The position numbers were made by a program, and so were the translations under genes. Below are positions 32,941-41,187 of a stretch of DNA of 64,000 nt, one piece after another (positions within the stretch are counted from its first letter, which is position 1; every line of letters starts with the position of its first letter). The DNA is from Arthrobacter sp. S39 (GTDB taxonomy: Bacteria > Actinomycetota > Actinomycetes > Actinomycetales > Micrococcaceae): contig NZ_SIHX01000001.1 in assembly GCF_004320525.1 (NCBI RefSeq), positions 124,001 to 188,000 on the forward strand. Reading direction: 5' to 3'. A model generated the notes under the pieces. The model did no database searches and was not told the origin of the DNA. It was given only the letters and a program-made list of their open reading frames with translations.

Positions 32941-33021
32941 GTGAACTGCATCCCGAAGCACTGCCCGCCCCAGTCCCAGCCCCGTCCGCGCCACGCCGCC
33001 ACGTCAGTCCGCGCCCTGTGA
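32941..33021 (+). CDS. Possible 26-residue leader peptide ahead of the binding protein
   Basis: An ORF of 26 codons plus stop begins at GTG 32941, five bases after the strong site AAAGGAG (32929-32935). Its TGA (33019-33021) overlaps the GTG start of the lipoprotein gene at 33018. The predicted peptide (start VNCIPKHCPPQSQP) is Pro/Cys/Arg-rich and has no known relatives to me. It may serve only to couple translation. The lipoprotein start itself has no good ribosome site, which favours a coupling role. Confidence 0.4.
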   Translation: MNCIPKHCPPQSQPRPRHAATSVRAL

Positions 33022-34325
33022 ACGCCTCTGTCCCGGCATCTCTGCTGAGCAGGCGTTCCCTGCTCCGCGCAGCCGGCCTTGCCGGCGCGGCCGCCATCCT
33101 TCCCCTTACCGGCTGCGGTGCCGGCGCCAGCGCCAGCAAGCAGGACGGCGTCACCACCCTGCGTTTTATGCAGAACAAGCCGGAAGTGGTGGACTACTTC
33201 AACCAAGTGATCAAGGACTTCGAGGCGCTGAACCCGGACATCAAGGTCATCCAGGACTTCAATGAGGGTAACTTTGTTCCCGGTCTGGTGCGGAACGACC
33301 CGCCCGACGTCGTGACCCGCGGCTTCGCCCAGGCCACTGCCGACTTCGTGAAGAAGGGCATCTTCGCCGACCTCGCCGGCCTCCCGGCAGCCTCCACCAT
33401 CAACCCGGAGATGCAGGAGCTCATCAGCTCCTGGGGCCAGTACAACGGCACCGAGACCAGCGCCCTGCCGTTCTCGGTGGCTGCGGCCGGAGTCATCTAC
33501 AACCGGGACATCTTTGACGCCAACGGCGTGGCCGTCCCTACGACCTGGGACGAATTCGTGGCGGCCTGCGAAACCTTCAAGGCGGCCGGAATCGCCCCGA
33601 TTTACGGGACCTACAAGGACCCCTGGACCCTGGCGCAGGGCATGTTCGACTACGTCGCCGGCGGCTCGCTCGACGTCGCCGAATTCTTCACGAACCTCAC
33701 GGCCGCCGGCGCCGGCATCAGCACCGCCGCCCCCGAGTCATTCACCAACAACTTCGGACCGGCGCTGCCCAAGATGCTGCAGCTGGCGTCGTACGCGCAG
33801 AACGGCGCAGCCAGCAAGAACTACGCTGACGGCAATGCCGCGTTCGCCAAGGGCCAGGCAGCCATATACCTGCAGGGCCCGTGGGCGCTGTCCCAGCTTG
33901 TCGCCGCCAATCCGGCCATCCGGCTGGGCACCTTCCCGCTGCCCGTCACCAACAACCCGGACGACACCAAGGCGCGGGTCAACGTGGACATGGCGCTTTC
34001 CATCACGCGGAACACCCCGAACATGGCAGCGGCGCAGCGGTTCGTCAGCTACCTGCTGGAGCCGGACGTGGTGAACACCTACAACGAAAAGAACGCCGCC
34101 TTCTCACCGCTGAAGGAGGCCCCGGCCGTGACCAACCCGCAGATCAGCGGACTCAACGACTCCATCAAGGACGCCCGTTACTTCCAGGGCGCAGTCACGT
34201 ATTTCCCGCCCTCAGTTCCGGTGAACAACTACATCCAGTCCTTTGTGTACGGCAAGAACGGCGACCAGTTCCTCTCCGCGCTCGACGACGAATGGCGCCG
34301 CGTCGCCGAACGGACAGCGGTCTGA
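33018..34325 (+). CDS. ABC sugar-binding lipoprotein, extracellular
   Basis: A 435-residue protein from GTG 33018. The signal has a Tat-like SRRSLLRAAG followed by the lipobox LTGC, so it is likely exported and lipid-anchored. The rest is a family-1-type solute-binding fold (TTLRFMQNKPEVVDYFNQVI and ALPFSVAAAGVIYNRDIFD). Given the neighbours, it should bind an alpha-glucoside. An alternative TTG start at 32925 would add ~31 residues before the signal and lacks a ribosome site. Confidence 0.88.
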   Translation: MNASVPASLLSRRSLLRAAGLAGAAAILPLTGCGAGASASKQDGVTTLRFMQNKPEVVDYFNQVIKDFEALNPDIKVIQDFNEGNFVPGLVRNDPPDVVTRGFAQATADFVKKGIFADLAGLPAASTINPEMQELISSWGQYNGTETSALPFSVAAAGVIYNRDIFDANGVAVPTTWDEFVAACETFKAAGIAPIYGTYKDPWTLAQGMFDYVAGGSLDVAEFFTNLTAAGAGISTAAPESFTNNFGPALPKMLQLASYAQNGAASKNYADGNAAFAKGQAAIYLQGPWALSQLVAANPAIRLGTFPLPVTNNPDDTKARVNVDMALSITRNTPNMAAAQRFVSYLLEPDVVNTYNEKNAAFSPLKEAPAVTNPQISGLNDSIKDARYFQGAVTYFPPSVPVNNYIQSFVYGKNGDQFLSALDDEWRRVAERTAV

Positions 34326-34351
34326 TGCCCACCCCGATTCCAGGAGCCCCC

Positions 34352-35290
34352 ATGACAACAACTTCCCTGGCGGCCGAGGCAGCCCTGTCCCCGCGCACCG
34401 ACTCCGGCGGTACTCCAACAGTCCGGTCCAAGGGCCGGATCGACCCCACGTATTACTGGATGGTGGTGCCGGTCCTGGCGCTGTTCGCCTTTTTCATCAC
34501 CCTGCCCGCACTGGTGGGCGTGTTCTTCAGCCTGACCAACTATGCCGGCTACGGGGACTGGAAGTTCATCGGGCTGTCCAACTACGTCAACATCTTCAAG
34601 GATCCGGCTGTCCTGCAGTCCTACATCTTTACGTTTGTCTTTGCCCTGACCACCACCGTGGTGGTGAACGTTGTGGCCCTGGCGATCGCGCTTGGACTGA
34701 ATGCGAAGATCAAGTGGCGCACCGGCATCCGCACCGTGTTCTTCATCCCCATGGTCCTGTCCGCCCTGATCGTGTCCTTTGTGTTCAACTACCTGTTCTC
34801 GAACACGCTTCCGGTCCTGGCTGAGCGGTTCGGAGTCACCCCGCTGGCCACCAGCATCCTGGCCAACGAAAACCTCGCCTGGCTGGCCATTGTGCTGGTC
34901 ACCGTGTGGCAGGCCGCGCCCGGGGCCACCATCATTTATCTCGCCGGCCTCCAGAGTGTGCCCGCCGAAGTCTACGAAGCGGCGGACCTGGACGGGGCCG
35001 GCAGCTTCCGGCAGTTCCTCAGCCTCACGCTGCCCCTCATCCTTGGCTACCTGGTGATCAACGTGATCCTCGGATTCAAGGGATTCCTTGGAACCTACGA
35101 GATCATCGTGGGCCTCACAGGCGGCGGTCCCGGCATGGCGACGCAGTCGGTGGCCATGCGCATCTTCTCCGGCTTCACGGGCGGCGACTACTCGTACCAG
35201 ATGGCCAACGCCGTCATCTACTTCCTGATCACCTTGCTGATCTCCGTCATCCAGCTGCGCCTCATCCAGCGCCGGGGGGTTTCTCTCTAA
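34352..35290 (+). CDS. ABC sugar transporter permease, MalF type
   Basis: A 312-residue, six-helix protein. ATG 34352 is chosen because CAGGAG stands 5 bases upstream; the ATG at 34325 overlaps the binding-protein stop but lacks a site. The EAA loop is YEAADLDGAGSFRQFLSLTL. It pairs with the next permease (TAATG overlap). Confidence 0.9.
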   Translation: MTTTSLAAEAALSPRTDSGGTPTVRSKGRIDPTYYWMVVPVLALFAFFITLPALVGVFFSLTNYAGYGDWKFIGLSNYVNIFKDPAVLQSYIFTFVFALTTTVVVNVVALAIALGLNAKIKWRTGIRTVFFIPMVLSALIVSFVFNYLFSNTLPVLAERFGVTPLATSILANENLAWLAIVLVTVWQAAPGATIIYLAGLQSVPAEVYEAADLDGAGSFRQFLSLTLPLILGYLVINVILGFKGFLGTYEIIVGLTGGGPGMATQSVAMRIFSGFTGGDYSYQMANAVIYFLITLLISVIQLRLIQRRGVSL

Positions 35291-36189
35291 TGACTTCACC
35301 AACTCTCACCCGCACCGCGCCCGCCGCGACGAAGGCAACAGCCCGCCGGAACCGCAGGTCCAGCCGCGAAGGCTTCAAGGTCAACTGGTGGCTCACCGCG
35401 CTCATGCTGGTGGCCTCGCTGACCGTGCTGCTGCCGCTGTACTTCACCGTGGCCATGGCACTGAAGTCCCCGGACCAGATCGGCACCGGGACCGGCCTTG
35501 CCTGGCCCAGCCCGATGAACTGGGAAAACTTCGCCGCAGCGTACGTGGCCACCAACTTCCCGCGCGCCTTTATGTCCACGGCCTTCGTCACCGTCCTCAG
35601 CGTCCTGGGCTCACTGGCCTGCAGCTCACTGGTGGCCTACGCGATCGCACGGAACTGGAACCACCGGTTCTTCCGCGGCTCCTTTGTGTACCTGCTCTCG
35701 GCCATGTTCATCCCGTTTCCGGTCATCATCCTGCCGCTGATCAAGCAAACTGCACTGCTTGGCCTGGACAACCCGGCCGGCGTCGTCTTCCTGCACGTGC
35801 TGGGCGGAATATCGTTCAACGCGCTGCTGTACATCGCCTTCGTCCGGTCCATTCCGGTGGAGCTGGAGGAATCGGCCCGGATGGACGGGGCCACCACCTG
35901 GCAGGTGTTCCGGAAGATCATCTTCCCGCTGCTGGCCCCCATGAACGCCACTGTGGGCATCTTCGCCTTCCTGGGTTCGTGGAACGACTTCCTGCTGCCG
36001 CAGATGATGATCGCCGACCCCGCCCTGCAGACCCTGCCCGTGGTGCAGATGCTGTTCCAGGGCGAATTCAACACCAACTACAGCCTCGCGTTCGCGTCCT
36101 ACCTGATGGCCATGGCACCCACCCTGGTGGTTTACATCCTGGCCCAACGTTGGGTACTGTCCGGAGTCATGCGCGGAGCCGTCAAATAG
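35290..36189 (+). CDS. ABC sugar transporter permease, MalG type
   Basis: A 299-residue, six-helix protein starting at ATG 35290, overlapping the previous stop by one base. The EAA loop is LEESARMDGATTWQVFRKII. No ATP-binding gene is in the cluster; such actinobacterial importers commonly use a shared MsiK-type ATPase encoded elsewhere. Confidence 0.9.
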   Translation: MTSPTLTRTAPAATKATARRNRRSSREGFKVNWWLTALMLVASLTVLLPLYFTVAMALKSPDQIGTGTGLAWPSPMNWENFAAAYVATNFPRAFMSTAFVTVLSVLGSLACSSLVAYAIARNWNHRFFRGSFVYLLSAMFIPFPVIILPLIKQTALLGLDNPAGVVFLHVLGGISFNALLYIAFVRSIPVELEESARMDGATTWQVFRKIIFPLLAPMNATVGIFAFLGSWNDFLLPQMMIADPALQTLPVVQMLFQGEFNTNYSLAFASYLMAMAPTLVVYILAQRWVLSGVMRGAVK

Positions 36190-36242
36190 CCAGAACCATC
36201 CACCCAGCAACAACAACCCAACAAAAAGAAAAGGATCATCCT

Positions 36243-37955
36243 TTGTCCACCACTGCCACTCTGGCAACCCTGTCCGACTCTGACCGCCTGGCCGATCCCA
36301 ACTGGTGGCGCCAGGCCGCGGTCTACCAGATCTACCCGCGCAGCTTCTCCGATTCCAACGGCGACGGCCTGGGTGACATCAAGGGCATCACGGCCAAGGT
36401 CCCGTACCTGAATGAACTGGGGATCGACGCTGTGTGGCTCAGCCCGTTCTACCCGTCGGCCCTGGCCGACGGCGGCTACGACGTGGACGACTACCGCGAC
36501 GTGGACCCCAAGCTGGGCACCCTGGCGGACTTCGACGAGATGGCCAAGGCCCTGCACGCCGCGGGCATCAAGCTGATCGCCGACATCGTTCCCAACCACT
36601 CCTCGAACCGGCACGAATGGTTCAAGGAGGCCCTCGCGTCGCCGAAGGGCTCGGCCGCGCGTGAGCGCTACATCTTCCGTGACGGCAAGGGCCCCAACGG
36701 CGAGTTCCCGCCGTCGGACTGGGACTCCGTCTTCGGCGGACCGGCCTGGGAGCGCATCACCGAACCCGACGGAACCCCCGGCCAGTGGTACATGCACATC
36801 TTCGCCAAGGAGCAGCCGGACCTGAACTGGTCCAGCCGCGAGGTCCGCGATGACTTCCTGAAGACCCTGCGCTTCTGGTCCGACCGCGGCGTGGACGGCT
36901 TCCGCGTGGACGTGGCGCATGCCCTCACCAAGGACCTCACCGAACCGCTGCTCTCCAAGCTGGAGCTGAGCGCGGCCAACACCGGCACAGACGGGTTCGA
37001 CGACGGCTCGCACCCCTTCTGGGACCGCGACGACGTGCACGACATCTACGTCGAATGGCGCGAGGTGTTCAACGAATACAACCCGCCGCGCACCGCCGTG
37101 GCGGAAGCCTGGGTCCACGCCACCCGCCGCGCCCGCTACGCCAGCCCCGAAGGCCTGGGCCAGGCCTTCAACTTCGACCTGCTCCAGGCCGACTTCAACG
37201 CCGACGATTTCCGCGAAATCATCACCCACAACCTGGCTGAAGCCGCCGCCACCGGCGCGTCCTCCACCTGGGTCTTCTCCAACCACGACGTCGTCCGGCA
37301 CGCCACGCGCTACGGCCTGCCCAAGACGTCAGCAGGCAAGAAGCACGCCAAGGGCCAGGACGGCAAGGACTGGCTCCTGGCCGGCGGCCCCAAGGAGGAC
37401 CTGGATGTGGAGCTCGGCGAGCGCCGCGCCCGCGCCGCCACCCTGCTGATGCTCGCCGTCCCCGGCTCCGCCTACCTCTACCAGGGCGAGGAACTGGGCC
37501 TGCAGGAAGTGGCGGAGATTCCCGACGCTGAACGCCAGGACCCCTCCTTCTTCCGGAGCAAGGGTGTTGAGGTGGGCCGTGACGGCTGCCGCGTGCCGCT
37601 GCCCTGGAAGGTCGAAGGGACCTCCTTCGGCTTTGGCGACGGCGGCGCGCACCTGCCGCAGCCGGACTGGTTCAGCAAGTACGCGGTCGAGGCACAGGAC
37701 GGCACCGCAAACTCCACCCTGGAGCTGTACCGCGCGGCCCTGAAGCTGCGCCGGGAACTCCAGGCCGACGAGGAACTGGAGTGGGTGGAAACCGGCAACC
37801 CCGAGGTCCTGCACTTCAGCCGCCCGGGCGGCTGGCAGTCCGTCACCAACTTCGGGGACACCGCCGTCGAACTGCCGGCAGGGACCGTGCTGGTCAGCAG
37901 CTCCCCGCTGGAGGACGGCAAACTCGGCGCCAACAGCACCGTCTGGCTGCGCTGA
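36243..37955 (+). CDS. GH13 alpha-glucosidase (oligo-1,6-glucosidase/AglA type)
   Basis: A 570-residue enzyme from TTG 36243 preceded by AAAAGGATCATCC. GH13 motifs are AVYQIYPRSFSDSNGDGLGD, ADIVPNHSS, the nucleophile D223 in GFRVDVAHAL, acid/base E288 in TAVAEAWV, and D349 in FSNHDVVRH. It hydrolyses terminal alpha-glucosidic bonds in the cytosol; no signal peptide is present. It closes the alpha-glucoside operon and should cleave the imported sugar, though linkage (1,4, 1,6 or trehalose-like) is not clear from sequence. Confidence 0.92.
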   Translation: MSTTATLATLSDSDRLADPNWWRQAAVYQIYPRSFSDSNGDGLGDIKGITAKVPYLNELGIDAVWLSPFYPSALADGGYDVDDYRDVDPKLGTLADFDEMAKALHAAGIKLIADIVPNHSSNRHEWFKEALASPKGSAARERYIFRDGKGPNGEFPPSDWDSVFGGPAWERITEPDGTPGQWYMHIFAKEQPDLNWSSREVRDDFLKTLRFWSDRGVDGFRVDVAHALTKDLTEPLLSKLELSAANTGTDGFDDGSHPFWDRDDVHDIYVEWREVFNEYNPPRTAVAEAWVHATRRARYASPEGLGQAFNFDLLQADFNADDFREIITHNLAEAAATGASSTWVFSNHDVVRHATRYGLPKTSAGKKHAKGQDGKDWLLAGGPKEDLDVELGERRARAATLLMLAVPGSAYLYQGEELGLQEVAEIPDAERQDPSFFRSKGVEVGRDGCRVPLPWKVEGTSFGFGDGGAHLPQPDWFSKYAVEAQDGTANSTLELYRAALKLRRELQADEELEWVETGNPEVLHFSRPGGWQSVTNFGDTAVELPAGTVLVSSSPLEDGKLGANSTVWLR

Positions 37956-37970
37956 CCTAACTCCATAGCA

Positions 37971-38012
37971 CGCACAGGTGGCGGGGCCCGGCCGGGCCCC
38001 GCCACCTGTGCG
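37971..38012. terminator. 42-bp perfect palindrome, terminator of the alpha-glucoside operon
   Basis: Bases 37971-38012 are identical to their own reverse complement (arms of 21, starting CGCACAGGTGGCGGGGCC). It follows the glucosidase stop by 15 bases. No T-run follows, so any terminator role rests on the hairpin. Confidence 0.8.
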
Positions 38013-38041
38013 TCTGCCGCGACCCGTGAAAGAGTGACGCC

Positions 38042-39010
38042 ATGACTGAACACAACGTCCCAAACTCGCCGCAGGAACTCATCTACGGATGTATGGGCCT
38101 CGGCGGCAGCTGGTCCGACGAGCCGCACGGGACCGTCCATGTGGACGAGGCCGCCGCCGCCGTCGAGGCCGCGCTGGCTGCCGGAATCACACTCTTCGAC
38201 CACGCCGACATCTACCGCCGGGGCAAGTCCGAGGCCGTATTCGGTGAGGTCCTGGCGGCAACGCCCGGCCTGCGCGAGAGGATCCGGCTGCAGACCAAGT
38301 GCGGGATCCGTCTGGGCGAGCCCGGGCTGGCCGGGCACTATGACCTCAGCCGGGAGTCCATCCTGGAACGGGTCGGCGCCAGCCTGCAGAGGCTGCAGAC
38401 GGACTACGTGGACGTGCTCCTGCTGCACCGCCCCGATCCGCTGACCGGCGTTGCGGAGGTGGCCGCCGCCGTCGGGCAGTTGCTGGCGGAGGGCAAGGTG
38501 CGGGCGCTTGGCGTGTCCAACATGTCGGGAGCGCAGATCCAGGCGCTGCAGGACCGGCTGGAGGTGCCCGTGGTGGCCAACCAGCTGGAGATGAGCCTGC
38601 TCAAGCGCGCCTGGCTGGAGAGCACCGTCCTGGTCAACCATGCCGAGTCGCTGGACTACAGCTTTCCGCACGGGACGCTGGAGTACTGTGCGGGCAACGG
38701 CATCACGCTGCAGGCCTACGGCGCCCTGGCCCGTGGGCTGTACACCGGGGCCGGCCCGGACGACCCCACAGCGGCCGAGGCTGCCACCGCCGAGCTGGTG
38801 GGGGAGCTGGCCCGCGAACACAACACCAGCGGGGAGGCCGTCCTCCTCGGCTGGCTCATGAAGCACCCCGCGGGGATCGCGCCGGTGATCGGCACCGTGA
38901 ACCCGGCAAGAATCGCCGCCTGCGCGGACGCCGCCCGGGTGGCACAGGCCATGACCAGGGCCCAGTGGTACGGGCTGTGGGTCACCGCCAGGGGCAGCAA
39001 CCTCCCGTAA
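38042..39010 (+). CDS. Aldo/keto reductase (YdhF-like)
   Basis: A 322-residue AKR. Catalytic tetrad positions are visible: Asp and Tyr in LFDHADIYRRG, Lys in LQTKCGI, and His in LLHRPDPL. GVSNMSGAQIQAL is the family motif. The substrate is unknown; it is a stand-alone gene with no clear operon. Confidence 0.9.
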   Translation: MTEHNVPNSPQELIYGCMGLGGSWSDEPHGTVHVDEAAAAVEAALAAGITLFDHADIYRRGKSEAVFGEVLAATPGLRERIRLQTKCGIRLGEPGLAGHYDLSRESILERVGASLQRLQTDYVDVLLLHRPDPLTGVAEVAAAVGQLLAEGKVRALGVSNMSGAQIQALQDRLEVPVVANQLEMSLLKRAWLESTVLVNHAESLDYSFPHGTLEYCAGNGITLQAYGALARGLYTGAGPDDPTAAEAATAELVGELAREHNTSGEAVLLGWLMKHPAGIAPVIGTVNPARIAACADAARVAQAMTRAQWYGLWVTARGSNLP

Positions 39011-39111
39011 TTCCAAGCAGGGACCAGTCACATCCCTTTTAGTTCGTATTGATCCTCACAAGGGAGCCGTTTTCTTCGGCGTGCCGGTTGTCGGGCGGAT
39101 ACGGTAGATAC

Positions 39112-39975
39112 ATGACGTCTACCACCGCCACCGAGACCGTACGGCCGGAACGCAATATCCCCGCAGAGATCGCCCGTTCGTGGCTTCTCGTCAATGCCAT
39201 GAAAACGGAGCTCTTTGACCAGTCGGCCATTTCCCGCGCCGACTCGATCATCCTCGACATCGAGGACGCTGTGGACCCGTCGCAGAAGGACCGCGCCCGT
39301 GGCCACGTGGTGGACTGGCTCACCGGCGGCGGCAAGGCCTGGGTCCGGATCAACGATGCCACCAGCCCGTTCTGGGCCGAGGACCTCGCCGGGCTGCGCG
39401 GCACCCCGGGCCTTCTGGGCGTGATGCTCGCCAAGACCGAATCCGCTGACCAGGTCACCGAAAGCTTCCACCGCATGGACGGCAAAACGCCGGTCATCCC
39501 GCTGGTGGAATCCGCCCTGGGCATCGAGGAAGCCAACAACATCGCCAAGGCCCAGGGCGCCTTCCGCCTGGCCTTCGGCTCCGGCGACTTCCGCCGCGAC
39601 ACCGGCATGGCCGCCACCCAGGAAGCCATGGCCTACCCCCGCGCCAAGCTGGTGGTTGCCAGCCGCGTGGGCAACCTGCCCGGCCCCATCGACGGACCCA
39701 CCGTGGGCACCAACCACCCCATCCTGCGCGAGCAGACCGCCGTCACCGTGATGATGGGCATGACGGGTAAGCTGTGCCTCGCCATCGACCAGACCGCCAT
39801 CATCAACGAGGTCATCAGCCCCACGCCCTCGGACGTCGCCTGGGCCACGGATTTCATGTCCGACTTCGAGGCCAACGGCCGCGTCATCCGTGACGGCTCG
39901 GACCTGCCCCGCCTGGGCCGCGCCGAGAAGATCATGAAGCTCGCGGTAGCCTTTGGCGTGCAGCCGGCGCTCTAG
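39112..39975 (+). CDS. HpcH/HpaI-type aldolase/lyase, CitE-like
   Basis: A 287-residue protein from ATG 39112; an earlier in-frame start at 39049 is less likely as the protein would gain an unusual lead. Family motifs are SIILDIEDAVDPSQKD (metal/substrate acids), VMLAKTESADQV, PLVESALGIEEA and FGSGDFRRDTG. CitE-like proteins cleave or form CoA thioesters of malate, methylmalyl or citramalyl type. No citDF partners are present, so it is a stand-alone CitE-like enzyme. Confidence 0.88.
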   Translation: MTSTTATETVRPERNIPAEIARSWLLVNAMKTELFDQSAISRADSIILDIEDAVDPSQKDRARGHVVDWLTGGGKAWVRINDATSPFWAEDLAGLRGTPGLLGVMLAKTESADQVTESFHRMDGKTPVIPLVESALGIEEANNIAKAQGAFRLAFGSGDFRRDTGMAATQEAMAYPRAKLVVASRVGNLPGPIDGPTVGTNHPILREQTAVTVMMGMTGKLCLAIDQTAIINEVISPTPSDVAWATDFMSDFEANGRVIRDGSDLPRLGRAEKIMKLAVAFGVQPAL

Positions 39976-39998
39976 CCCAGTCCAGTTCAGGAGACCCC

Positions 39999-40940
39999 GT
40001 GACCGATACCCGTTATCTGGTGCACGGGGTCTTTTGGGACGGGGAGCCGGCCCCGGGGCAGGAGTACGACGGCGGCAGTCCGGTCCTGCGCCTTCAGCCG
40101 CCATCGGGCGAGTTCCGGGAGGTCAGCCTCCACCCGGGTGCCAGGCTCGGCTTCCAGGTGGCGGCCGGTGGCAGGTTCTGCCTGGGGCACCACAAAGTCC
40201 ACTCGGAGTCACGACGGGACCACGTGCTGTGCCCGGCCGCCGCTCCTGCCGCCAAAGGCAAGCAGTGCGAGCGCTGCTTTGTGCTGGACGACTCCCGGCT
40301 CATCCACGACTTCCACCGCGGCGGCCGCGTGCCCGCCGGACTGCGGACCTACCTGATGCAGCAGCACTGGCTGTATGTTGCCACCTTCGCCGGCGGCGCC
40401 AGCAAGGTGGGAACCGCGTCCCACCTGCGGAAATGGAACCGGCTCGCGGAACAGGGCGCGGTGGTGGCCCGGTACGTGGCCAGGGCACATGACGGCAGGG
40501 TGGTGCGGATCCTGGAGGACATGGTCACCCAGGAAGCCGGACTCACCCAGCAGGTACGTTCCGCGGCCAAGGAGGAAGCTCTCGTGCAGCCCCTTCCCGG
40601 ATCCGGGCTGGATGCCATCAACGCCCGCCACGCAGCCGCAGTGAGGACCCTGCTGGCTCGCGCCGCCGTCGTACATTTCAGCATTGTGGACGAACAGTGG
40701 GTGAGGCCGGCGCAGGCAACCGGGCTCTGCGAATCCACGGCGCGGCACGCCTACCCGCACGCGCTCGACGGCGGCCGGCACGGCTTTGGCATCGCGGCCC
40801 TCAGCGGGACCAACGCCCTGGCACGGCTGGACGGAACGGACGCCGCCTTTGTGGTGAACCTCGGCCGGCTGGCTGCCCGGACCATCGTCCTGGGCGACTT
40901 CGCCTCGGAGGTGCCGGCCGTGCAGGAATCGTTGTTCTGA
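39999..40940 (+). CDS. DUF2797 protein with possible GIY-YIG-related core
   Basis: A 313-residue protein from GTG 39999 with CAGGAG upstream. The central part WLYVATFAGGASKVGTASHL then RKWNRLAEQGAVVARYVARA and E173 in VRILEDMV is the DUF2797 signature and resembles T5orf172/GIY-YIG folds. Cys61, Cys78, Cys90 and Cys93 may bind zinc. The function is not known. It lies 23 bases after the CitE-like gene, and a small membrane gene follows. Confidence 0.75.
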   Translation: MTDTRYLVHGVFWDGEPAPGQEYDGGSPVLRLQPPSGEFREVSLHPGARLGFQVAAGGRFCLGHHKVHSESRRDHVLCPAAAPAAKGKQCERCFVLDDSRLIHDFHRGGRVPAGLRTYLMQQHWLYVATFAGGASKVGTASHLRKWNRLAEQGAVVARYVARAHDGRVVRILEDMVTQEAGLTQQVRSAAKEEALVQPLPGSGLDAINARHAAAVRTLLARAAVVHFSIVDEQWVRPAQATGLCESTARHAYPHALDGGRHGFGIAALSGTNALARLDGTDAAFVVNLGRLAARTIVLGDFASEVPAVQESLF

Positions 40941-40962
40941 GCCCGCTCGGTAGACTTGGACG

Positions 40963-41187
40963 GTGCTGAACGAATTCTGGAACACCGCGCCCACCGCCTA
41001 CAAGGTCATGGTGTTCAGCGCCATGGGGCTGATCGGCGTCGGAATCGTCCTGAACCTGATCGGCAACACCACGGGAAACCAGGGCCTGGCCACGGCGTCC
41101 CTGCCGCTGATCGGGCTCGGCCTGCTGCTGCACATCGCAGGGATCGTGGTCCGCGGCCAGGCCATCCGGAAGAAGCTTAAGCGCTAG
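40963..41187 (+). CDS. Small membrane protein (DUF3188-like)
   Basis: A 74-residue protein from GTG 40963 with two helices (about 18-35 and 47-63) and a basic C-terminus (RGQAIRKKLKR). The function is unknown. Its end overlaps the end of the convergent SulP gene by 11 bases. Confidence 0.75.
   Translation: MLNEFWNTAPTAYKVMVFSAMGLIGVGIVLNLIGNTTGNQGLATASLPLIGLGLLLHIAGIVVRGQAIRKKLKR

Noticed and set aside
32925..33017. TTG start at 32925 as N-terminus of the sugar-binding lipoprotein.
   Set aside because: It has no ribosome site and would place about 31 residues before the Tat/lipobox signal; GTG 33018 fits better.
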